Below are positions 50,577 through 58,597 of a stretch of 64,000 bases of DNA, piece after piece. The notes below the pieces were generated by a model. It saw only the letters and a program-made list of their open reading frames with translations, did not search any database and was not told the DNA's origin. The number at the start of each line of letters is the position of its first letter. The stretch's first letter is position 1. Source of the DNA: Pseudorhodoferax sp. Leaf267 (lineage in GTDB: Bacteria > Pseudomonadota > Gammaproteobacteria > Burkholderiales > Burkholderiaceae_C); contig NZ_LMMV01000001.1 in the NCBI RefSeq assembly GCF_001422405.1, forward strand, positions 904,620-968,619, read 5' to 3'. The position numbers and the translations under genes are program-made.

Positions 50577-51359
50577 TCACTTGGCGTACTTGCGGAAGTC
50601 GGGCTTGCGCTTGTCCTTCAGCGCGGCCACGCCTTCGCGCGACTCTTCGGTGTCGTAGTAGAGCTTCAGCGCATACATGCCCATGCCCGCGATGCCGGCC
50701 TGGTGCGCGGTGTCGGCGTTGAAGCTGCGCTTGGCGATCGCGATCGCCGTGGGGCTGCGCTCGCAGATGGTCTCGGCCCACTCCTGCACGGTGGCGTCCA
50801 GCTGGTCGTGCGGCACGCAGATGTTGGCCAGGCCCATGGCCACGGCCTCGGCGCCCGAGTAGCGCTTGTTCAGGTACCAGATCTCGCGCGCCTTCTTCTC
50901 GCCGACGACGCGGGCCAGGAAGGCCGTGCCGTAGCCCGGGTCGACCGAGCCCATCTTGGGGCCGACCTGGCCGAAGATGGCCTTCTCGGACGCGATCGTC
51001 AGGTCGCAGATGGTGGCCAGCACGTTGCCACCGCCGATCGCAAAGCCCTGCACGCGGGCGATGACCGGCTTGGGCACGTCGCGGATGGCGGTGTGCAGCT
51101 CTTCCATCGGCAGGCCGATCGTGCCGCGCCCGTCGTAGTTGCCGTTGTGGGCCGACTGGTCGCCGCCGGTGCAAAAGGCCTTGTCGCCCGCGCCGGCCAG
51201 CACGATGCAGCCCACGGCGCGGTCGTAGCCAGCCTTGTTCAGCGCGCGGATGATCTCGTCGCAGGTCTGGCCGCGAAACGCGTTCATCTTCTCGGGGCGG
51301 TTGATCGTGATCCAGGCCACGCCGTTGCGCACTTCGTACAGGATGTCTTCGAAAGTCAT
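50577..51359 (-). CDS. badI: 2-Ketocyclohexanecarboxyl-CoA hydrolase
   Basis: A 260-residue crotonase-family enzyme that opens the ring to give pimelyl-CoA. The sequence follows the BadI pattern almost residue for residue in memory: MTFEDILYEVRNGVAWITIN, RAFCTGGDQS-like KAFCTGGDQSAHNGNYDG, VIARVQGFAIGGGNVLATIC, IFGQVGPKMGSVDPGYGTAF and RKPDFRKYAK. The oxyanion-hole and SVDPGYG region distinguishes the MenB/BadI group from ordinary enoyl-CoA hydratases. Start ATG 51359 matches the family start. Confidence 0.92.
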   Translation of the reverse strand: MTFEDILYEVRNGVAWITINRPEKMNAFRGQTCDEIIRALNKAGYDRAVGCIVLAGAGDKAFCTGGDQSAHNGNYDGRGTIGLPMEELHTAIRDVPKPVIARVQGFAIGGGNVLATICDLTIASEKAIFGQVGPKMGSVDPGYGTAFLARVVGEKKAREIWYLNKRYSGAEAVAMGLANICVPHDQLDATVQEWAETICERSPTAIAIAKRSFNADTAHQAGIAGMGMYALKLYYDTEESREGVAALKDKRKPDFRKYAK

Positions 51360-51393
51360 GCTGGTCTCCTTGGGGGTGTGCGTGAGAACGGCA

Positions 51394-52161
51394 TCAGCCA
51401 TTCATGGTCAGGCCGCCCGAGACGGACAGCACCTGGCCGGTGACGAAGCCCGCGTCGTCGCTGGCGAAGAACAGGATGGCGCCGGGCAGGTCGCCGGGCT
51501 GGCCGATGCGGCCGAGCGGAATGGAGCGGGTGAAGGCCTCCATCAGCTTTTCGGGGTTGCCGGCGCCCTCCTTGTAGTCGGCGAACAAGGCCGTGTCGGT
51601 GGGCCCCGGGCAGACCACGTTGACCGTGATGCCGTGGCGCGCATGCTCGCGCGCAATCGTCTTGGAGAACGCCACCAGCCCGCCCTTGCAGGCCGCGTAG
51701 ACGGCCTCACCCGAGGAGCCCACACGCGCCGCGTCGGACGCGATGTTGACGATGCGGCCCGCCTTGCGCGCCGCCATGCCGGGCAGCACGGCGTGGTGCA
51801 TGTGCAGCGCGCCGGTGAGGTTGATGGCGATCAGCTTGTCCCACTGCGCCGGCTCGGTCTTGGTGAAGGGCTTGAACACGTCCCAGCCGGCGTTGTTGAC
51901 CAGCACGTCGATGGGGCCCAGCGATTCCAGCGTGGCGGCCACGGCCTGGTCGACGGTGGCGCGGTCGGTGATGTCGCAGCGAAACGCCTGCGCCTGGCCG
52001 CCGTCGGCGCGGATGGCGGCGGCCACCTGGTCGGCGGCCTGCAGGTTCATGTCGAACACGGCCACCTTGGCGCCCTCTGCCGCGAAGCGGCGGCACGTGG
52101 CCCCGCCGATGCCGCCACCGCCACCGGTGACGAGGACGGTCTTGCCTTCGAATCTCTGCAT
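51394..52161 (-). CDS. badH: 2-Hydroxycyclohexanecarboxyl-CoA dehydrogenase
   Basis: A 255-residue short-chain dehydrogenase: nucleotide-binding TGGGGGIGGATCRRFA, the NAG motif VLVNNAGWD, and the catalytic Ser, Tyr and Lys in NIASDAARVGSSGEAVYAAC followed by KGG. It oxidises the 2-hydroxy ring CoA ester to the keto form used by BadI. First gene of the minus-strand operon, divergent from the MarR regulator. Start ATG 52161 is the only one with a family-like N-terminus. Confidence 0.9.
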   Translation of the reverse strand: MQRFEGKTVLVTGGGGGIGGATCRRFAAEGAKVAVFDMNLQAADQVAAAIRADGGQAQAFRCDITDRATVDQAVAATLESLGPIDVLVNNAGWDVFKPFTKTEPAQWDKLIAINLTGALHMHHAVLPGMAARKAGRIVNIASDAARVGSSGEAVYAACKGGLVAFSKTIAREHARHGITVNVVCPGPTDTALFADYKEGAGNPEKLMEAFTRSIPLGRIGQPGDLPGAILFFASDDAGFVTGQVLSVSGGLTMNG

Positions 52162-52226
52162 GGTGTCTCTCCTGGTTGAATGCTTGCTATCGTCGGGCCA
52201 CGGTGCTGCGCAGCTTCTGCATTTAC

Positions 52227-52240
52227 GACAATATGTTGTC
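52227..52240. promoter_or_regulatory. Candidate MarR (BadR) operator
   Basis: GACAATATGTTGTC, an inverted repeat with five-base arms GACAA/TTGTC, lies in the unusually AT-rich 133-bp gap between badH and badR, next to a TTATTATA that could be a -10. MarR repressors of this type bind such sites and are released by acyl-CoA ligands; the assignment is inference. Confidence 0.6.
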
Positions 52241-52294
52241 TTATTATAGGAAGGCATCTGCACAACGCAAGCAGCCTCCATTCAGGGATAAATC

Positions 52295-52804
52295 ATGGAA
52301 AACACCAATGAAAAAGCAGAGAACGCACGCATGGAACTGGCCAATCGCGTTTTCTTCAGACTCTACCAATGTGCAAATATGTTGCATAAAACGGGGACGC
52401 GCGCGGTCGAAAGCGAGGGGCTGACGACGCAGCAGTGGGCGGTGCTGGGGGCCTTGTCGCGGCCGCAGGCCGAAGGCGGCATGAGCATGGGCGACCTGGC
52501 CCGCTACCTGATGGTGAGCCGGCAGAACCTGTCGGGGCTGGTCAGCCGCATGGAGCGCGACGGGCACGTCGCCAGCGCGCCGGACGGCCGCGACCGGCGT
52601 TCGCGGCTGGTCACGATGACGGACTCAGGCCGCCACGTCTGGCAGGTGGACGCCTTGCCCAAGATCCACGCCTACTACGGCCAGGTGCTGGACGGCTTCT
52701 CGGTCAACGACGTGACGCACACGCTGCACTACCTGCTCAAGCTGCTGGAGAACATGCAGCGGGTGGATGCCGGGCAAGGGGGTGCGGTGGAGGCGGAGGC
52801 CTGA
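52295..52804 (+). CDS. badR: MarR-family regulator (BadR type)
   Basis: A 169-residue MarR regulator with the winged helix GLTTQQWAVLGALSRPQAEG, SMGDLARYLMVSRQNLSGLV and the wing DGRDRRSRLVTMT. It is divergent from badH, as BadR is from the R. palustris bad genes, and likely represses that operon until a ring-CoA intermediate accumulates. The shared intergenic region holds a palindrome. Convergent with the ABC ATPase gene. Confidence 0.85.
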   Translation: MENTNEKAENARMELANRVFFRLYQCANMLHKTGTRAVESEGLTTQQWAVLGALSRPQAEGGMSMGDLARYLMVSRQNLSGLVSRMERDGHVASAPDGRDRRSRLVTMTDSGRHVWQVDALPKIHAYYGQVLDGFSVNDVTHTLHYLLKLLENMQRVDAGQGGAVEAEA

Positions 52805-52835
52805 GAGCCGAGAGGCCGGGAGTCAAGCCTGCCGC

Positions 52836-53537
52836 TCACCCGGCGCCCACGCGCACCAACGCCCCACCCGCCGCCTGCGCATCCGCCGCGTCGTGCGTGA
52901 CCAGCACGGTCGGCAGCCCCTGCCGGCGTGCATGGTCGAAGACGAAGCGGCGCAAGTCCTCGCGCAGCCGCGCATCGAGCTTGTTGAAGGGCTCGTCCAG
53001 CAGCAGCGCGCGGGGCTGGGCCAGCAGCGTGCGCATCAGCGCCACGCGCGCGCGCTGGCCGCCCGACAGCGTGGCCGGGTCGCGCGGCGCGAAACCCTCC
53101 AGCCCGCATTCGGCCAGCGCCGCGTCGATGCGGGCGGCGCGCTCGGCACGGCCGCGCACCGCGGCCGGCAGCGCGAACGCCAGGTTGCCGCCCACCGTCA
53201 GGTGCGGGAACAGCAGATCGTCCTGGAACAGGATGCCCACGCGGCGCCGCTCGGGCGGCAGCGCCGTGAGCTCGTCGGCGCCCACGCGCACGCTGCCGCT
53301 GGCCGCGAACACCGCAGGCAGCGTGCCGGCCAGGTAGTTCAGCAGGCTGGACTTGCCGCAGCCGCTGGGGCCCATCAGCGTGAGGCATTCGCCGGGCGCG
53401 ACCACCGCGTCCAGCGGGCCGATCAGGCGCTGGCCGTGCAGCGCGACCGTCACGCCCTGCAAGTGCAACGCGGTCACTGGAGTACCTGCGCCTTCGGCTA
53501 CGGTGCTATTCGCCTTGGGAGCGGCCCGGCGGCTCAT
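52836..53537 (-). CDS. ynjD: ABC transporter ATP-binding protein (YnjD type)
   Basis: A 233-residue ABC ATPase: Walker A GPSGCGKSSLL, Q-loop FQDDLLFPHLTV, signature LSGGQRARVALMR, Walker B ALLLDEPFNKLDA and the H-loop VLVTHDAADA. Its start overlaps the permease stop by four bases (ATGA). Together with the next two genes it forms a ynjBCD-type importer. Substrate not known; related systems carry thiamine-like compounds or metals. Confidence 0.9.
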   Translation of the reverse strand: MSRRAAPKANSTVAEGAGTPVTALHLQGVTVALHGQRLIGPLDAVVAPGECLTLMGPSGCGKSSLLNYLAGTLPAVFAASGSVRVGADELTALPPERRRVGILFQDDLLFPHLTVGGNLAFALPAAVRGRAERAARIDAALAECGLEGFAPRDPATLSGGQRARVALMRTLLAQPRALLLDEPFNKLDARLREDLRRFVFDHARRQGLPTVLVTHDAADAQAAGGALVRVGAG

Positions 53538-55267
53538 GGGGCGCTCCGCCGGTGCGGATGCAGCAGCCGCGGCGCCAGCGCCGCCAGCAGGAAGGCCAGC
53601 ATCGGCAACACCGTCTGCAACACCGCCCACACGCCGATCACGCGCCGGTCCGCGCCGGAGGACAGCGTGACCGCCTCGGTCGTCAGCGTGGCGATGCGGC
53701 CGGCCCCGGCGAACAGCGTGGGCAGGTATTGCGCCACGCTGACCGCAAAGCCCACGGCGCAGGCCGTCAGCAGCGGCGGCAGCAGGATGGGCAGCTTGAC
53801 GCGCCAGAACACGCGCCAGGGCGAGGCGCCCAGGCTGGCCGCCGCGCGCGCATAACGCGGGTCGAACGCGCGCCAGGGGTCGGCCAGGCTCAGGAACAGG
53901 TAGGGCAGCACGAAGACCAGGTGCACCGCCACCACGGCGGGCCAGCGGCCGTCCAGCCCGGCGGCCACCAGCAGCACCTGCAGGCCGAACAGGAAGGCCA
54001 CCTGCGGCACCAGCAGCGGCAGGTACAGCAGCCACAGGCTGGCCGACACCGGGCCGCGCACCGCGTGGGCGGTGGCGGCGGGCCGGCGCGATTCGTTCTC
54101 CAGGCAGGCCAGCACCAGCGCCAGGGCCAGCGCGGTGCTGGCCAGGCCGATGCCCAGCGTGGCGGAGGCCGGCGCGCGCAGCGGCGCGGCCTGGCGCGCC
54201 CAGGTGGCCAACGTCAGGCCCGGCGGCAACGCATCCGGAAAGCGCCAGGGCGTGGCGAGCGACCAGAGCACCAGGCCCGCCATGGCCAGCAGTGCCAAAG
54301 CGGCCAGCAGCAGGCCGCCGCCCAGGGCCGCCGTGGCCAGCGGCGGCAGCGCGCTGGCCCGCTCGCCCCGCGCGATCCAGCGCCGCACCAGCGGCGCCGC
54401 CACCCGCTCGGCCAGCATCCACACGCCGATGCTGGCCAGCACCAGCGCCAGCAGCAAGGTGGCGGCCGCCGCGGCCGGGAACACCTGGCCCACATCCGGC
54501 GACGAGAACCAGCGCACCGCCTGCACCGCCAGCGTGGACGGGTTGCCCGGGCCCAGCACCAGCGCCACGTCGACCACCGACAGCGAGAACGCCAGCACCG
54601 CGAAGATCGGCAGCCGCAGCTGCGCGTAGAGCTGCGGCAGCACCACCTTGCACCAGGCCTGCACCGGCCCATACCCCAACGCGCGTGCCGCGGCCACCTG
54701 CGCGTTCGCCGGCAGCTGGTGCTGCGCGCCCAGCAGCATCAGCAGCAGGAAGGGCAGCTCCTTCATCACCAGCGCCAGCACCAGCGGCCAGCCCGAGGCG
54801 TGGCCCACGGTGGCCACGTCGGGCGGCACGGTCCAGCCCGTGAGGCCGGGCGACACCCAGCGCACCAGCCAGCCCGAGGGCAGCAGCACGAAGGCCAGCC
54901 CCAGCGCCAACGCCGCATGCGGCATGGCCAGCACCGGCGCCAGCCACCGACCCAGGCGCGCCCAGGCCGGGCGGTGGTGCAGCACGGCCGCGATGCCGAA
55001 GGCCAGCAGCACCGACAACAGCGTGGCCGCCCAGCCCGTGGCCAGCGTGGCCTGCAGGCTCAGCGCAAAGCCGGGGCTGGCGAACAGGGTGCGCCAGGGG
55101 TCCAGGCTCCCCTGCGTGCCGCCGATGGCCGGCAGCCAGCCGAAGGCCGGCAGCAGCGTGCCGACCAGGCCCGCCGCGATCGGCAGCGCGAAAGCCGCCA
55201 CCGTCAGCACCGGCGCGGCGCGCGGGGCCGGGTGGGCCCGGTTCAGCGCGTGGTGCGCCGGCGCCAT
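53534..55267 (-). CDS. ynjC: ABC transporter permease (YnjC type, duplicated)
   Basis: A 577-residue inner-membrane protein of about twelve helices in two homologous halves, like ThiP/FbpB/YnjC. The first half has the EAA-like loop AARALGYGPVQAWCKVVLPQ and the second AAASLGASPWRVFWRVKLPI, so one polypeptide supplies both permease subunits. It starts at ATG 55267, overlapping the 3' end of the receptor gene by 25 bases. Upstream open frame is not used. Confidence 0.88.
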   Translation of the reverse strand: MAPAHHALNRAHPAPRAAPVLTVAAFALPIAAGLVGTLLPAFGWLPAIGGTQGSLDPWRTLFASPGFALSLQATLATGWAATLLSVLLAFGIAAVLHHRPAWARLGRWLAPVLAMPHAALALGLAFVLLPSGWLVRWVSPGLTGWTVPPDVATVGHASGWPLVLALVMKELPFLLLMLLGAQHQLPANAQVAAARALGYGPVQAWCKVVLPQLYAQLRLPIFAVLAFSLSVVDVALVLGPGNPSTLAVQAVRWFSSPDVGQVFPAAAAATLLLALVLASIGVWMLAERVAAPLVRRWIARGERASALPPLATAALGGGLLLAALALLAMAGLVLWSLATPWRFPDALPPGLTLATWARQAAPLRAPASATLGIGLASTALALALVLACLENESRRPAATAHAVRGPVSASLWLLYLPLLVPQVAFLFGLQVLLVAAGLDGRWPAVVAVHLVFVLPYLFLSLADPWRAFDPRYARAAASLGASPWRVFWRVKLPILLPPLLTACAVGFAVSVAQYLPTLFAGAGRIATLTTEAVTLSSGADRRVIGVWAVLQTVLPMLAFLLAALAPRLLHPHRRSAP

Positions 55268-56457
55268 TCGGCCTCGATGCGCGTCATCCACGAGGCATGC
55301 GGCTCCAGCTGCGGTGAGCCGAGTTCGGCCGCGCTCGGCACAGCCGGGTGGTGCGGCAACTGCTCGAAGCGCGCGCGCTCGGCCGCCGGCAATTTGGCCA
55401 GGTCCAGCACGTTGAGGCTGCCCAGGTGGGCCAGGTCCTGTGCGCGGGCCTGGGCCAGCGGCTCGATCAGGAAGTTGGCGACGACCAGCGCGCCCTCCGG
55501 GTGCGCCGCGTTGAAGGGGATGGCCACGAAGCTGGTGTTGCCGATGGTGCCCTTGCGGAACGCGAAGGCGCGCACCGTGGCGGGCAGCAGGCCATCGCGC
55601 ACCGCCGCAGCCGCCTCGGCGGGGCTGAACGACAGCGTGATGTCGATCTCGCCGTCCGCCAGCAACTGGCGCTGCGCCGGCCCGCTCTCGGGGAACTGCC
55701 GGCCCTGGCGCCACAAGTGCGGGCGGATGGCGTCGTACCAGGTCCACAGCGGCGCGGCCACGGTGGCGAAGCTGGCGTCGGTGGCGGGCTGCTGCAGCAC
55801 GGCCGCGTCGGGCACCAGGTCCACCAGCGCCTGCTTCAAAAAGCTCGCGCCCAGGAAGTTGCCCACCTGCGGATGCGTGAGGCGGCCCGGGTGGCGGCGT
55901 GCCCATTCGAGCAGCGCGGGGGTCGAGCGCGGCACCTCGGCCGGGTTGGTGATGCGCGCGCTGTCGTACACGAAGACCAGCTGCGCCAGCGCCCAGGGCA
56001 CGGCGAAACCGTCGACCGGCGTGCTGAAGTCGATCACGTTGGAGCGCTTGCCCACGGTGTCCACATAGGCGAAGTTGGGCAGCCGCTGCGTGACCGGGCC
56101 CAGCAGCAGGCCCTGCTGCTTCATGGCGAGGAAATTGGGGCCGTTGATCCAGATCAGGTCCACGCTGCCGCCGCGGGTGCGCCCGGCCGTCTTCTCGGCG
56201 ATCACGCGCGTGACGGCTTCGGCCGTGTCCTGCAGCCGCGTGTGGACCAGGGTCACGCCGTAGCGCGCCTTCACCTCGGCGCCGACCCAGGCGATGAAGG
56301 CATTGGTCTTCTCGTCGCCGGCCCAGGCGTTCCAGTAGACGGTCTGGCCACGGGCGGTGGCCAGGGTCCGGGACCAGTCGGCGGGGGTCTGGGCGCGGGC
56401 GGCGCGGGAGGTGAGCAGCGCGGCCGTCAGCAGGGAGAAGTGGCGGCGGTGGAGCAT
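55243..56457 (-). CDS. ynjB: ABC transporter substrate-binding protein (YnjB type)
   Basis: A 404-residue periplasmic receptor. The signal peptide starts MLHRRHFSLLTAALLTSRAA and ends near ARAQT. YnjB-type landmarks: QTVYWNAWAGDEKTNAFIAW, VDLIWINGPNFLAMKQQGLL, VDGFAVPWALAQLVFVYDSA and GTIGNTSFVAIPFNAAHPEG. It is the first gene of the importer operon. ATG 56457 was preferred to one ten codons earlier because the signal peptide begins there. Confidence 0.9.
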   Translation of the reverse strand: MLHRRHFSLLTAALLTSRAARAQTPADWSRTLATARGQTVYWNAWAGDEKTNAFIAWVGAEVKARYGVTLVHTRLQDTAEAVTRVIAEKTAGRTRGGSVDLIWINGPNFLAMKQQGLLLGPVTQRLPNFAYVDTVGKRSNVIDFSTPVDGFAVPWALAQLVFVYDSARITNPAEVPRSTPALLEWARRHPGRLTHPQVGNFLGASFLKQALVDLVPDAAVLQQPATDASFATVAAPLWTWYDAIRPHLWRQGRQFPESGPAQRQLLADGEIDITLSFSPAEAAAAVRDGLLPATVRAFAFRKGTIGNTSFVAIPFNAAHPEGALVVANFLIEPLAQARAQDLAHLGSLNVLDLAKLPAAERARFEQLPHHPAVPSAAELGSPQLEPHASWMTRIEAEWRRRTTR

Positions 56458-56798
56458 GCCGGCGATCCGAAGTGGTTTAAACCGCACGATTCTGACAACA
56501 CCGGTGAATCACTCGCTGACTGACGGATAGTTGAGGTGTGGGGTCGTGAGAGGGCGTGGTCGCTGACCTGCGTGTTTCCATCTGGGCAGTCGGTAGCCGT
56601 TGGGACTATGCGTCAAGTGCGGCAGACCCGCCGGCCTGCACGCTCTGAGAAGCCAATCCCGGCGTTCGTTGTGGGAAGGCAGGCTCCACGCGTCATCTTG
56701 TATTGCGACCCGCTTCAGCAGCGCAAGACTGCTCAGTTCGGGCCGTTCGCATGCTGGCAGCCAACTGCGTTATCCTGCCCGGCCCGTCTTAGACAGCC
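56458..56798. other. Intergenic region between the importer and the three-gene module
   Basis: 341 bases with no gene seen. It contains a 10-bp palindrome GGTTTAAACC (56474-56483) near the ynjB start, and its base composition is more balanced than the flanking genes. Promoters for both directions should lie here, but none is clear enough to call. This is a likely left boundary of the accessory module. Confidence 0.45.
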
Positions 56799-57224
56799 AT
56801 GGCCTACACACTTGATCTCCAGAACGCCGCCCGTCGTCACCTGCGGGCGGCGGCAACTCTCTACGCGGCGACCGGAGCTGGCGCCCAGCCTGGCTGCAAG
56901 GTGGTCGCGGGCTACCTGTTCGGCCTCGCGGGTGAATTGGCGGTGAAGCAAATGATGCGCGACAGCGGCATGCGCCCCCTATCACCAGAGCGGCGGCGCG
57001 ACGATCCGTTTTATGCACATTTTCCAGAGTTGAAACGCCTCCTGCTGGATCAAATCAGCGGGCGTCGGGCTGGGCAACTGCGCGCGGTCGCGCAATCTGG
57101 TCGCATCTTCCGACAGTGGCATACGGACATGCGCTACGCGCCGTCCATCGAGGTGCCAGAGGCGCGGGTGGAGGAATGGAAGGCGGACGCCAACGAGCTT
57201 GTGAACCAGATGGGAGCACCGTAA
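56799..57224 (+). CDS. Small helical protein, HEPN-like, first gene of accessory module
   Basis: A 141-residue protein. The N-terminal half has AARRHLRAAATLYAATGAGA and AGYLFGLAGELAVKQMMRDS, helices spaced as in HEPN-type proteins (small helical RNases or RNA/nucleotide-binding partners). The second half has FYAHFPELKRLLLDQISGRR and FRQWHTDMRYAPSIEV. The classic R-x4-6-H motif is not evident, so the HEPN label is tentative. It touches the next gene by one base (TAATG), so the three genes are one unit. Confidence 0.6.
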   Translation: MAYTLDLQNAARRHLRAAATLYAATGAGAQPGCKVVAGYLFGLAGELAVKQMMRDSGMRPLSPERRRDDPFYAHFPELKRLLLDQISGRRAGQLRAVAQSGRIFRQWHTDMRYAPSIEVPEARVEEWKADANELVNQMGAP

Positions 57225-58597
57225 TGCCCGGTGTACTTTTCGATGATGCGCTGCCAGCCCTGGTCAGCGTACTTGCATCACACGGCGGCCCAGAGTTCGT
57301 CGAGAAAGGCACCGTCCTTCGAGACGCAACTGGAAGGCTGGCGTTCTTCGCCAGGGCGATGCGACCTGCGCCGCCGGACGCGAATGACGACATACCCCCT
57401 GAGGCTCCGAAATCCGACCCGCTGACCCAGGAGGTTTCGGCGGCGCTTGGGTGCTACGCGCGCGCGCATCGTCCCGTGGTGTACATGGACGAAGTAGGTG
57501 CTTCGGCAATATTGGACTCGCCCGAACGAATACCTGTGCAAGTTGGCAACCTGTTCTGCAACCTGATCGACCGCCGCATCGTGGGCTCGGGCTGGCTGGC
57601 GCATCCCGTTGCAGGGCCTGTGTTTCCGCCGCGCCTGGTGTTCGCGTCGCTGAAAGGCGGCGTGGGCCGCTCCACCGCCTTGGCCGTCGTCGCCGCAGAC
57701 CTGGCCCGGCGACATCGGAACGTCCTCGTGGTAGACCTGGACCTCGAGGCGCCCGGCATTGGGCACCTTATGCTGGACGACGAGCGCCTGCCCGCGTTCG
57801 GCGTCATCGACTTCCTCGTGGAAAACGGCATCGGTGGCGTAAGTGACGAATGGTTGCCTGACTTCGTCGGCACCAGCCACCTGACTGAACCCGGCGGCGG
57901 CCGGGTGGACGTGATGCCTGCCATCGGTCGAAAGTCCGCCGCAGCGCCGGAGAACGTGATGGCCAAGCTGGCGCGTGCCATGGTCGAGGACATCGAAGAA
58001 GAACGCGCCGTGTCAGTGGGCCAGCAGGTGTTGGCTATGCTAGACCGCGTGGCCGCGCTCGCTTCTTACGACGCGGTGCTGATCGACAGCCGGGCCGGTT
58101 TGGCCGAATTGACGGCACCCGCGCTGATCGGCCTGGGTGCAACGGTGCTGCTGTTCGGCACTGCGCAGACCCAGACCATCGAGGGTTACCGCGCGCTGTT
58201 CGCAGCGCTCCGGTGGCTGGCGCAGCGAGACCGCATGCAGAACGGCGCAGGGGAGTGGCGCATGGCGCTGCGGCCGGTTTATGCCAAGTCCAGCCTCAAT
58301 GCGGCCACCGAGCAGCGCTTGCGCGACGACTGGTACGAGCTCTTTTCTGAGTACCTGTACGACGCGGAGTTGGAAAACGAAGGAGACGCCGAGCTCGACG
58401 CACTCCGATTCGCCCGCGAAGACCGCACTGCGCCGCACTGGCCACTGGTCGTTCCATTCAATCCCGCGTTCATCGATTTCGATCCCGCACGCGTTCCCGG
58501 TCAGTTGTCCGCCGCGTTCTACGAGCAGAGCTTTCGCCCGCTCCTCAACGCAGTGGACGCCATTCTTGTAGCTAGCCGCACAGCACCTTCATCGTGA
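57224..58597 (+). CDS. ParA/MinD-like ATPase with variant P-loop KGGVGRS
   Basis: A 457-residue protein. Residues 1-135 form an unrecognised N-terminal region (including VVYMDEVGASAILDSPERIP). The SIMIBI-type ATPase follows, with P-loop KGGVGRST at 144-151, VVDLDLEAPG at 168-178 and DAVLIDSRAGLAELTAPALI as the switch. In ParA/MinD proteins the loop is KGGxGKT/S. Here the signature Lys is kept but the P-loop Lys is Arg. A C-terminal extension (about 330-457) is helical with FNPAFIDFDPARVPGQLSAA. The start is ATG 57224, overlapping the previous stop by one base. Confidence 0.85.
   Translation: MPGVLFDDALPALVSVLASHGGPEFVEKGTVLRDATGRLAFFARAMRPAPPDANDDIPPEAPKSDPLTQEVSAALGCYARAHRPVVYMDEVGASAILDSPERIPVQVGNLFCNLIDRRIVGSGWLAHPVAGPVFPPRLVFASLKGGVGRSTALAVVAADLARRHRNVLVVDLDLEAPGIGHLMLDDERLPAFGVIDFLVENGIGGVSDEWLPDFVGTSHLTEPGGGRVDVMPAIGRKSAAAPENVMAKLARAMVEDIEEERAVSVGQQVLAMLDRVAALASYDAVLIDSRAGLAELTAPALIGLGATVLLFGTAQTQTIEGYRALFAALRWLAQRDRMQNGAGEWRMALRPVYAKSSLNAATEQRLRDDWYELFSEYLYDAELENEGDAELDALRFAREDRTAPHWPLVVPFNPAFIDFDPARVPGQLSAAFYEQSFRPLLNAVDAILVASRTAPSS

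Noticed and set aside
50577-51359. An ordinary enoyl-CoA hydratase, i.e. the missing badK
   Set aside because: The SVDPGYG region and the FCTGGDQS and GIGGGN-like GFAIGGGN pattern match the BadI/MenB group rather than hydratases.
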